Positions 22,216 to 32,750 of a stretch of 64,000 nucleotides of DNA are shown here, piece by piece. Source of the DNA: Carnegiea gigantea (lineage: Eukaryota; Streptophyta; Magnoliopsida; Caryophyllales; Cactaceae); contig JAKOGI010000110.1 in assembly GCA_029747015.1 (NCBI GenBank), forward strand, positions 632,233-696,232, in the 5' to 3' direction. A program made the translations under genes and the position numbers. Each line of letters opens with the position of its first letter. Positions within the stretch are counted from its first letter, which is position 1. The notes beneath the pieces are model-generated. The model was not told where the DNA came from, ran no database searches, and was given only the letters and a program-made list of their open reading frames with translations.

Positions 22216-24129
22216 TTCGAATAACTGTGATAGAATAAGGCAAAGGAGTCAGTAAAACCAATTGTAACTCATCGAAGATTGTATTGCATGGTCGTAAATC
22301 TCTTGAATAGGTGGTAATTGACGAAGAAGAATATGAAAAGCCGTATGGCTTAGATGGCTTATGCTATGTATGTTATATTTGACGAGAATTAGAAGAGACT
22401 GTACGTTGAGCGAGCAATTAAGATCGTGAACTCAATATCTTGAGGTTGTGCCTCAATTCAAGCTGAAGCAAAGTTTATGAAGTTACTGATGGGTGAATGT
22501 TCTTGTATACTATATTAAACGATGAATATAGCCTAAATTTACATTGAATGAATGACCTTGATGGGTTAAAGTTCTGAAGTAATGTCCAGATTGGCGAGTA
22601 ATGAGGTGGAGTGACATACATGTGTTGATTAGTGTTGTGGATGCCACGAATGTAATGGGTTGAAGTTTAGGGTTGTGCTTTAACAAAAAATGTAAGCTTG
22701 AGTGAGGTTAAGTCGATGAGGTTAAGTGCGTGCAAAGAGAGCAATTGAGTGGAACTATATGAGTTTGGTGCTAAAACGCGATAAGTTGGGAGTTGCTATT
22801 GGCATAAAGTCAATGATGGAAGGTTTGATGTTTGGGGTAAAGAATAAGCTTAGCCTAGCTGATGTAAAGAGTCCTGGATGCAATGTACCAAATGCAAATC
22901 AATAACAGCAGTTCGGTGGCAGGAATCCAAAACTGTAATAATAATCATAGTGTCAGGTGTGATTACAAAACTTTCTACAGCAATTAGCAATTGCAATAAC
23001 ACTACCAATAAGAACAACGTTAACAAACGTATTGATAACAATGGTTTACAATGGTCTTAAGGCGAGCATGCAACGAAATGACCATAACCATGAACTCCTA
23101 AAATGTAATAGTGATAACCGCGTTAGTTATAAACACACAGCTAGTTACAAATAATCCATTGAGTTGAGGAATTTAATAAACTTCGTAATGTTGCATTAAT
23201 AGGGGCTAATAAAATATTGGAAGTAGGAAGGAGGCCACATCGGTCGCTTCAAGCTGCCAGCACACATGCCCCATTCTAAAAGGAAGAGAATTTCAACAAG
23301 ACCAGGTACGTACATTGCCTGTGTTCTTCAAAAACTCACATGTTTCTCAATGATGAAAAATCAATGTAATGCTCCTTTAAGGAATCAGTTTGCTCAATGT
23401 TTTGTCACATAAGCAAGTGGCCCTGTCAATGCTCAATCATCAGGGCTTATGCCCTTCAATTTCCCCGCGCGGCTGCAACTCAGGCTCTCCGATCGGCCTG
23501 GGAGGTGTGCACCTATCTCAAGATCGCAGCAGACATCAACAAGGGGTCCACTTTCAGATAATAATTAGCAAATCAATTTTACATATACACTCTCTCTCCC
23601 CTGTTTGTAAAGCAAAATGTTTTGAAATGCGGGCGCCCAACCATTTACATACAAAACTTATTTAACAGCATAGGGATGTGCGTACGGAGCTTCGGCTCAT
23701 TATTCGAATGTTTTCATGTTTTCTGTTTTAGGTGAAGGATCAGTGCAGAGCCCTCTTTCTGATAAGTTAGAGGAACGCGAGAAATGAGCAAGGACCACCG
23801 TTTACTGCATGTTAGCTAGCTGCTGCTCACAGTGATTTATAGGCTAGCCTCCCTAAAAATCCCGCTGGTTGTACATTATTTTGAGGATTGCATCAGCTGG
23901 TAAATGTTAGTCATATGCTAAGTTAACAGGTATACTGATATGTTCTAAGGAATACTAGTAGTTGAAAGTATGTTTAACGGCGTTCTAATGCATGTGGTTT
24001 TCAAGTAGCCTTGTTCCGTCAAGGAACGGCGGTAGCGTCCCCATTCATAAGACTTCCGCTGCAAATCGATGGTAATTAAGCAATTATGTTAGACTAATCA
24101 GGCATTGTCAATTGGGGGCGTTACAGTTG

Positions 24130-24141
24130 TGGTATCAGAGC
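24130..24141 (+). other. Element 2 primer-binding site (tRNA-iMet)
   Basis: TGGTATCAGAGC lies four bases after the 5' LTR, complementary to initiator methionine tRNA. Confidence 0.88.
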
Positions 24142-26189
24142 GAGGTTGAGAATCACTATGAGCTGTAGGGATAGCTATGAGTTATGCTAGATTAGCGAAA
24201 CGCATTTGTTGACGAGAAATTCATATGTATATACGGGCATCATGACAATTATCCGGTGATCATCTTTTGGGTATTAAGACCAACAACATAGTGAAACAGT
24301 AGGAAAGCATTCAATTTACTTTTTGGGGCATGTTGGTGTGCTAAAGAAGTATGCTAAGTTCCTAGCAAATCTTGTGGAATTTTGAGTTGCCCATTTGAAT
24401 TATCAGGGTGCTTCAAGCTAGAGCTGTTATGAAGATATGTTGAAACATTTAATGTTTGAATAGCGTGAGGTTAAAACAAACTCTATAGGCATCTGGCGAT
24501 TTCTATGGATGAATTTTAGCTCCAAGATACCCATATGAGGTTCTAAGGAGATAATATAAAGAATTTCTCTTACCTTGATGGATTAGGTCATGTGTGCTAA
24601 TGGGTCAGGTTTTACTAATTAAATGGTGCAAAACAAAGTTATTGGGCATGATCTTATTTTGGGAAGCATCAGATGATTCGAGAACCAAGCGTCTTGAGAC
24701 TGGCAAGGATTGGATGAAAAAAAAAAAAGTGATTAAAAAGGGCATTGAGGCATTGGAACCATCAAAGAAGCGGGGGAAAAATGATAATCAATATTGGAGG
24801 AGTTACAAGCAAGAGGCTTGAGGGAATGCCAAATGGGTCAATGGGTTCGTTATTTTTGTATATCGGGAGTTGTAGAAGTCATAACTTACACCATCATCAA
24901 GAGTAAAAGAAACTTTGGGAACGAAATAATTCGGGAAGAATGATCATAAGTATAAGGATTACAGGGATAAGACTTAGAGCATTTGTGGCGGCATTACAGT
25001 TTGTGTTTGTAAGAAATTGGGGAAATGATGGTTGGTTGAGAGTATATCTATATGTATGGCATGGACTTTATGGAAGGATTACCAGGAAAAGACCATTATT
25101 AGAACATGACTGCAAGTACCACAATGGGGAGACGTGAGGTAGTAATATAGGTAGTAATAGCATATCGAGTGAAACCCAGGGGAGTTTCTTTTGAGCATGT
25201 CAACTTCTTGAACTTCGTCTGCATAAGTTCTTGGATTGATCCAAATGAGTACACACCGACCTTTTGTCAACCAATATGAAACCCCCTTTGCTAGCATAGT
25301 TTCACTTCCTTATTGACCTCTTTGCTTCTTAACTAAGACTACCCCTTTTGCTATGCAATAACATAATTCAATTCGTCATTCCTTTTCATTCTTTGCTTCT
25401 TAACTAAGACTACCCCTTTTGCTATGCGATAACATAATTCAATTCGTCATTCCTTTTCATTCATATTAAGCTTGCAAACCTCTTCATTGTTGCTGCCTCC
25501 ATACTGCATTACATATTCCATCTCATCCATACTTCATGACATATCCTTTTCTTCATTGAATTTCCTCGTGAGCAATGGATTACATTTCTCTCAAGACTAA
25601 CTATCTCTGCGCCGCTTATTTTTGGCAACCATTACTTTAATGGTAACGTAATCTTTCATTTCCTTAACATCCAATCACTACATAAACTGCTAATTTACTA
25701 CTAGCCTGGTTTTGAGTCTATACGCAACGTGTTGGCTCTTACATAATCAATGATTGAAAGTACCTTACTTTTGTTGCCTTTCCTTCCCAAATTATTTACG
25801 TTACTAGTTAACTTCATTTCGTTCCTATCACAAGCATATTCCATTAACCACTTAATATTCTTCGTCATTAAGCAATTTTTTCCTTAATCATTTCGACTTA
25901 GGTCTTGTCTTTGTTATTTCACCCCCCTCTCGACATCGAGCAGTGCCTAAATGGTCTTAAATTACATATGAAACCTTGCTGATCATTGTGTCCTCTATGC
26001 TAATGCTATTATCCCTATCATTTCCTATCTTAGATTGAGGAAATTCATTCCTTAAGATTGCTTTAATGAGTCAGGAAGTTCAAGAAGTAAGTTTCTACGA
26101 GGAAAGACTTAGGAAGGAGTATTCTATAACTTCACTCATAAGAACCAGTGAGTTGCTAAGATGCGTCATATATTTGTGATTTAATTGAA
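24142..26189 (+). other. Element 2 interior, non-coding
   Basis: About 2 kb occupy the place of gag and protease. I see no recognisable Gag, zinc knuckle or protease motif; short frames are broken. It contains the 71-bp tandem duplication at 25321-25462. Confidence 0.55.
25321..25462 (+). repeat. 71-bp direct tandem duplication
   Basis: Two adjacent 71-bp units (25321-25391 and 25392-25462) starting TTTGCTTCTTAAC differ at one base (CAATA versus CGATA). This is a recent local duplication inside element 2. Confidence 0.9.
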
Positions 26190-26840
26190 GGAATCCATGG
26201 TGCAAAGCATATTTCAACGGCTTCTTATAGGATGGTCCCAACCGAGCTCAAGGAATTGAAAACCTAGTTGAGTGAGTTTTAATCAACTGAAGTGACATGC
26301 TTGGGACATGAGGTTTTTGAGAAAGGAACCAGAGTTCTCAAAGGATAAACGCAGTTAATGAGTAACCTAGGTCCAATGCTTTCACAAAAGTAAGAAGTTG
26401 TTGGGTTTAGCGGGATGCTAAAGAAGAATTTGAGAAGAAACCCATAAGACTCGCTGCTCGAGGCACCAGGAGGAACAAAAGACTTAGGGATCTAAAGTAA
26501 TTCTTTAGTATTGCAACATAGAGAGAGACATTGCAGAATATGTAGATAAGTGTCTGACGTGTAAAAGGTCAAAGCTAAACAGCAGATGTCAGCGCCTCAT
26601 AGGTACATTGAGACCTTTAAAGAAAGTCCTACCTAGAAGAGTGATTCAATTTGAGTAGATTTTATTATGGGGTTATTCATTTCTGCTCTTAAGCGGAACA
26701 TTTTTTGAGCCATTATAAACGAACTTACTGAGTCTGCTCATTTTATACCACTTCATGTTATTTGGGGCATAGAGACGAGCACCATTGTATGATAAGGAAA
26801 TGGTTCGATTGCATGGCATACTAAAAGCCTTACTTTGAGT
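26190..26840 (+). pseudogene. Element 2 pol remnants
   Basis: Short Ty3/gypsy pol scraps survive in order: an RT N-terminal segment (ISTASYRMVPTELKELK, about 26205-26255), an RT/RNase H connector (LLGLAG, near 26400), an integrase zinc-binding stretch (KCLTCKRSKAKQQ, about 26550-26590) and an integrase core scrap (VDFIMGL and TESAHFIP, about 26655-26755). Most of RT, including the YxDD region, is deleted, and stops are frequent. It shows descent from an autonomous Ty3/gypsy element. Confidence 0.75.
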
Positions 26841-27706
26841 CCTTAACACATAGACCTAGTCTTCCCCTATGCCGTCTTGTATAGCGCTTATTTTATACTC
26901 TGTTCGGCCGATCCAACTTCATCTATCGATTCTGTCATGTTGATGGCACTTAGATGACTACCTTGTTGTAACTGCATGATGATTATCTCATTTGTACTAT
27001 ACTAGTTGAATCCAGATATGATTGAATCATCTGTCGCTTTGAAAAGGAGTCACATGTACATGCAGAGAAGTGGGATGAGACATTCGGTATGATCATTTGA
27101 GAGTTAACAAGGTATTGCGACATCATTAAGGTTTACAAGTTGTTTTGTATGGCCATGTGGGCCAAATTCTTGTGTATTTTTGGGATGTAAACCCCATTAC
27201 TCCGGATGTGTGATCCGTTGAGTTGTACCTTTCATTTATTTTCTTCTATTGTGCATTGTTGGATGATTTACTCCGGGCGTGTGGCCCGTAGAGTGGTGAT
27301 CTCCGGCATGTGGCCGTTGAGCTTGATTTAGCCTCTTTCTGTACCTATTGTCAATGCAAGGATTGAAATGTAAGGCTTTAAGCCTGGAAAATGTCCAGTT
27401 TTCAGGGGAAACTCTGCCCATTTCACCCCAAGATTTAAGGAAACATTAACCCCCCTAGCTTAAAGTCAGAGTATATTACCTGAGGACAGAAGCAGGTGGT
27501 TCACCTAGTGGATTTACCAGCAAGTTTTGAGTATATACAAAGTGTTTGTACATCTTACAACTTCAAAAGAATCCTAGATTCACGATGCTTCAAATGATCA
27601 TAACAGCGTCGACACCCATGTCCATTTAAAGTTCAATCACCATTTCTTTCCAGAGTACAATCATCGTTCCTTTGCAAATACAAGTTTCGAGGACGAAACT
27701 TAATTT

Positions 27707-27719
27707 AAGGGGGGAAGGC
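27707..27719 (+). other. Element 2 polypurine tract
   Basis: AAGGGGGGAAGGC directly precedes the 3' LTR. The preceding GAGGACGAAACTT is a common signature of Del/Tekay elements at this position. Confidence 0.85.
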
Positions 27720-27906
27720 TGTAACAGCCCGAACCTAATATTCATTTAACGTTAGGTTGAATCATGTTAACCCCCAATTAAGCCGGTTGGGCACCGCATT
27801 TCAAATCAGCATTTTATATGCATGTCTATATGTATATATATTTGTTTGTGCATTGCAGGTTGAAACGACAACGTGGCCTCAAACGGAATAATATTAAACT
27901 CCTTAA

Positions 27907-27970
<64 letters not shown>

Positions 27971-30811
27971 GTGATAACAATAGTAATAATTAAAAAAAAA
28001 AAAACACACACACAACCGACATATGAATGAAACCCCCAAACCTTAACTCTCTCTCTCCTCACTCTGCTCTCTGCCTCACGACACACCCCCCCCGACACCT
28101 CTCTCTCTCTCTCTCTCCCCTCCTCTGCTTTGCTCGCCGGGAAAGAACCGGCCACCGGTGGTCTGCTGCCGCCGGCCCAGCGCTCAACGTCGCCTGTCCC
28201 CCACCCGTTCGAGCCCCACTGAAACACGCAGCACCTGTTCTGTCACACGGTTTTCCCCGGTTCTAGCCCTGTTTTTGCCGTCGTCGTCACCGGGCTTTGG
28301 TCTGGTCAGCCCCGGTCGCCGTCCACCGCCACCAGTCGCCAACACCATCGCCCACTCCTCTCTGTCCTAGCCAAAAGTCAAGTTAAAAGGTAAAAACCCT
28401 AATTTTGCTTAGTGATTAATTGGGTTGTTTGGGATTGAATTTGTGTACTAAATAGTGTAATTGTTATTGATGAATTAGTTATGTGCAAATTGTTGTGGTT
28501 ATTTTGGGTGATGAAATTGAATGGTGAAGTTGGATTGTCCGGGTTGAGTGACCGAAAGTAAGGGTAAGAGGTTGTGAAGGTTTAGCATCAATTCAAGTTA
28601 AAAACGAAGTTAATTTAACGTATTTAGCATCCATTCAAGTTAATTAGTTAATGCATGAAAAAGAATTAAAAACGAAGTTAGTTTAACGTGTTTAGCCTTG
28701 ATTCAAGTGAATTCGTTAATGTATGAAAACGAATTAAAATCGAACTTGTGTTAACATGCGTAGCTTCGATTCAAGTTATTTAGCTAATATATGAAAAAGG
28801 ATTAAAACCGAAGTCCTTTTAATGTATTTAGCTTCCATTCGAGTTAATTAACCAATGCAAGCAAATGAACTAATTTCACGGTTAATGAAATATGTTTAGT
28901 TTCGAATAACTGTGAAAGAATAAGTGAGAGGAGTCAGTAAAACCAATTGTAACTTATCGAAGATTGTATTGCATGGTCGTAAATATCTTGAATAGGTGGT
29001 AATTGACGAAGAAGAATATGAAAAGCCGTATGGCTTAAATGTGTTATGCTATATATGTGATATTTGATGGGAATTAGAAGAGACTGTACGTTGGGCGAGC
29101 AATTAAGGTCGTGAACTCAATATCTTGAGGTTGTGCCTTAATTCAAGCTGAAGCAAAGTTTATGAAGTTACTGATGGGTGAATGTTCTTGTATACGATAT
29201 TAAACGATGATTATAGCCTAAATTTACATTGAATGAATGACCTTGATGGGTTAAAGTTCTGAAGTAATGCCCAAATTGGCGAGTAATGAAGAGGAGTGAC
29301 ATACATGTGTTGATTAGTGTTGTGGATGCCACGAAGGTAATGGGTTGAAGTTTAGGGTTGTGCTTTAACAAAAATGTAAGCTTGAGTGAGGTTAAATGCG
29401 TGCAAAGAGAGCAATAGAGTGGAATTATATGAGTTTGGTGCTAAAATGCGATAAGTTGGGAGTTGCTATTGGCATAAAGTCAATGATGGAAGGTTTGATG
29501 TTTGGAGAAAAGAAATAAGCTTATCCTAGCTGATTCAAAGAGTCCTGGATGCAATGTACCAAATCCAAAACAATAACGGCGGTTCGGTGACAGGAACCTA
29601 TAACCGTAATAATAATCATAGCGTAAGGTGTGATTATAAAAATTTATATAGCAATTAGCAATTACAATAACACTACTAATAAGAACAACGTTAACAAACG
29701 TATTGATAACAATGATTTACAGTGGCCTCAAGGCTAAGCCTGCAACGAAATGACAATGACCATGAACTTCTATCCTTAATTTAAAACGTAATGGTGATAA
29801 CCCCGTTCGGTATAAACACACAGCTAGTTACAAATACCATTAAGTTGAGAAATTTAATAAACTTCGTAATGTTGCACTAATGGGGGTCAACTAAAATATT
29901 GGAAGCAGGAATGAGGCCACATCGGTCGCTTCAAGCTGCCAGCACACATGCTCCATTATAAAAGGGAGAGAATTTCAAAAAAGACCAGGTACGTACATTG
30001 CCTGTGTTCTTCAAAAATTCACATGTTTCTCAATGATGAAAAATCAATGCAATGCTCCTTTAAGGAATCAGTTACTCAATGTTTTGTCACATAAGCAAGT
30101 GGCCCCGTCAATGCTCAATCAACAGGGCTTGTGCCCTTCAATTTACCCGCGCGGCTGCAACTCAGGCTCTCCGATCGGCCTGGGAGGTGTGCACCTATTT
30201 CAAGATCGCAGCAGACATCATCAAGGGGTCCACTTTCAGATAATAATCAGCAAATCAGCTTTACATATACACTCTCTCTCTCCCCCCTGTTTGCAAAGCA
30301 AAATGTTTTGAAATGCGGGCGCCCAACCATTTACATACAAAACTTATTTAACAGCATAGGGATGTGCGTACTGAGCTTCGGCTCATTATTCGAATGTTTT
30401 TATGTTTTCTGTTTTAGGTGAAGGATCAGTGCAGAGCCCTCTTTCTGATAAGTTAGAGGAACGCGAGAAATGAGCAAGGACCACCGTTTACTGCATGTTA
30501 GCTAGCTGCTGCTCACAGTGATTTATAGGCTAGCCTCCCTAAAAATCCCGCTGGTTGTACATTATTTTGAGGATTGCATCAGCTGGTAAATGTTAGTCAT
30601 ATGCTGAGTTAACAGGTATACTGATATGTTCTAAGGAATACTAGTGGTTGAAAGTATGTTTAATGGCGTTCTAATGCATGTGGTTTTCAAGTAGCCTTGT
30701 TCCGTCAAGGAACGGCGGTAGCATCCCCATTCATAAGACTTCCGCTGCAAATCGATGGTAATTAAGCAATTATGTTAGACTAATCAGGCATTGTCAATTG
30801 GGGGCGTTACA
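27720..30811 (+). repeat. Element 2 3' LTR
   Basis: The 3092-bp LTR. Positions 27720-28895 correspond to 21035-22210 at a constant offset of 6685 with no difference seen. From 28896 on, a hand count over the next ~410 bp gives about two dozen differences. Confidence 0.92.
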
Positions 30812-31156
30812 CTAACTGTTTAGGTATTAGTCCTATTTTCAATGTGGAGGATCTCACTCTCATCGAGGTAGTTTCGAGCCTCCTTGTCTTCCTTTCGGGG
30901 TTTCTGCAGGTACTCAGGCCCCCAGGCTCCCACCTTTGCCGCAGTCGCCTACCGACATCGAGGCGGTGTTGGATGATGAGTTTGTATCCTCTTCTCATGT
31001 GGGGTTCTGACGCTTTCTGGTGCAATGGTCGGGACGGCCCTGGTCAGATGCTACTTGGATTACTGAAGATGAGTTTCGTGATATGAATCCGACTCTTTTA
31101 GAGTGGTACCTCCAAGACAACTCATCGGCGTCGAGTTCTTTTCTGGTGGGGGAGCA
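30812..31156 (+). pseudogene. Element 1 integrase tail and chromodomain
   Basis: After element 2 the frame resumes with a FNVEDLTLIE-type linker. About 60 codons later comes a chromodomain (RFLVQWSGRPWSDATWI, about 31010-31060, then LLEWYL). The aromatic and acidic positions of the chromodomain core are visible. A stop and a frame change precede it. Purines (TGGTGGGGGAGCA, 31144-31156) just before the 3' LTR form the polypurine tract. In living chromoviruses this domain steers integration to marked chromatin. Confidence 0.82.
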
Positions 31157-31462
31157 TGATGTCGTATCTCCTAAGGAGTTCTATGGCAATGTGTATTCTA
31201 GGAAAAATATGAGATTTCGTAATCTGGGGATCCCTTTTTAGGATAAAATCTTTTTATTTTTCAAGATTATTTTTAGTTATCGTAATCTTATTATAATTGT
31301 TGGATTTATTTTATATTTTTTTCAGTTGTATTGATTCCTATATAAACCCCCCCTCGTGCTTTGGGGAAAAACACACTTGAATGAATTGAATTATTGAGTT
31401 TTTCGAAAGTTCTTGTGTGATTTGTCTAGATGTGGGAATTGCTCTTAGAGCGTCCTACATCA
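31157..31462 (+). repeat. Element 1 3' LTR
   Basis: The 306-bp partner of 8149-8453 ends CCTACATCA and is followed by the CCTGA duplication. About 26 substitutions and one C-run length change separate it from the 5' LTR. Confidence 0.93.
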
Positions 31463-32617
31463 CCTGACTTGCATTGTACTGCTGTCTGCTAAATTACTTG
31501 CAATGCCTAGATGGTTGGTTGCTGAAGTTTGTGAAAGCTTGCCTAAGGTATGTTGTCTGGTCTTGAAATTAGTAACACAAGCTAAATTTGTTTTACTGCT
31601 AATTTTATTATTCATTCCTAGGATTCTTGTTCATGTGCTGCTTTGTTGCCGATATGCTTTGTCTGATGCTAATAGCTCTTTAAACTGATATAACATTTGA
31701 CTGAGAAAGTCGCTAACCATTTATGTTTGTAGATGAGTTTGTGCCACAAGTCTGCATGATCTTGTTCATTCTACTGTGGTTAATGTGATGTGTTTAAACT
31801 GTTCTCATTGGAGTCGATGATTTAGCTTTTCTTAGTTAAGGTTCATGTATTGACCAAACGACTAGAAATATTTCGTACTCTGGTTGACTCATGATGGAAG
31901 TTCAAAACGGAAACTTGTTCCGCTCCTTGGGTTGCTGCTAAATTTGGGGAGGTCAAATTTGATATTGTTTAAGTCTCCGTTTATCTGAGAAAGGTTCCTT
32001 TGATAAACCTGAGATTGACAAAGGAAATTAATAGATCTTTCAATCCTGACCTACATATCTGCCTTGATTCTGTCAATGTGTTTCTATTTGACTTTAAATT
32101 TGGAGGCGGTGAGAAACATGATCTCATTGGAGAAGAGGAAACAGGCTGATATTGAAGGTTTCGCAGGATGGTAAGACACCTGATTCTTGATGTGGAGATC
32201 AGGAACTGGACTTATTGGTGGAGGCAAGAAACAGCGAGAAATGTTTGCATAATTTTCAGAAGCTTTTGCCGCATATAGCAGACAGAATATATGTCCCATT
32301 GGTCTATTGGAATTTAAGTTCCTCCAAACTGTTAACTATGGAATTTATGGCATGCGAGTTGATGATGTGAAGGGAATTCAAAATATGGGAATTCGACCAT
32401 ATGATGTTTCAAAGCTGGTAATTTATCGAGCTTGTTACACTTAAATTTAAATGTGTGACATAGCTGTCCTATGCTTCTGCTTCTCAACTCCCCAAGATCT
32501 TAGCATTCATTACACCCCCTCCCTAAAAATGCTTGCTGCTGTGAACTGTGGGCTGTCAACATAAACAGGAGTTTGAATTACTTTGTCAGGAGTAGAAATC
32601 AATTTGCTTTCGATGAC

Positions 32618-32750
32618 CATCAAGCGGTGGTCTAGTTGGAGGGTTTACACCTTCCACTCGAGGGCGGTGGGTGGTGGGAGCATTAGGTCTTAAGGTGGTC
32701 ACCGTAAGATACTGGCCCCTAGTTGGGCTATATGCGCACGTGCACACGCG
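32618..32750. repeat. Shared intronic repeat, possibly SINE-derived
   Basis: The segment GGTGGTCTAGTTGGAGGG...CCTTCCACTCGAG...GGTGGGAGCATTAGGTC has a polymerase-III A-box-like start and is followed by a CA/CG-rich tail. The same sequence is in copy B (about 58850-58985), so it predates the ABC1K duplication. No target duplication was found. Confidence 0.4.

Larger units (their letters stand above)
21035..24125 (+). repeat. Element 2 5' LTR
   Basis: The 3091-bp LTR contains an (AAT)n microsatellite (about 21222-21285), an A-run, a CT-rich and GC-rich segment (21355-21690) and a 66-70-bp imperfect tandem repeat (about 21894-22215). Bases 21035-22210 match the 3' LTR exactly; beyond that, differences are frequent. 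Confidence 0.92.
21035..30811 (+). mobile_element. Element 2: Del/Tekay-like LTR element with 3.1-kb LTRs and reduced interior
   Basis: LTRs 21035-24125 and 27720-30811 start TGTAACAGCC and end GGCGTTACA. They are flanked by CTAAC (21030-21034 and 30812-30816). Primer site (iMet) and polypurine tract are present. The interior is only about 3.6 kb and holds decayed pol scraps, so the element depends on proteins from elsewhere. Long LTRs, the TGTAACAGCCCGAACC start and the TTTCGAGGACGAAACTT stretch before the polypurine tract are typical of Del/Tekay chromoviruses. The LTRs are identical in their first 1176 bp and diverge in the rest. Confidence 0.9.
8149..31462 (+). mobile_element. Element 1: Ty3/gypsy chromovirus (Reina/Galadriel-like), host of two nested elements
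   Basis: A TG...CA LTR pair (8149-8453 and 31157-31462) is flanked by the 5-bp duplication CCTGA (8144-8148 and 31463-31467). Order is LTR, tRNA-iMet primer site, long leader, gag, protease, RT, RNase H, integrase, chromodomain, LTR. Without the nested elements (13882-20797 and 21035-30811, plus their duplications) it is about 6.6 kb. Short LTRs and a C-terminal chromodomain point to a Reina- or Galadriel-like chromovirus. The LTRs differ at about 26 of 305 positions, so this is the oldest of the three. It inserted in intron 5 of ABC1K copy A and is coding-dead. Confidence 0.93.

Noticed and set aside
25321..25462. CRISPR-like or satellite array
   Set aside because: There are only two units, directly adjacent with no spacers, in a plant retrotransposon; it is a simple local duplication.
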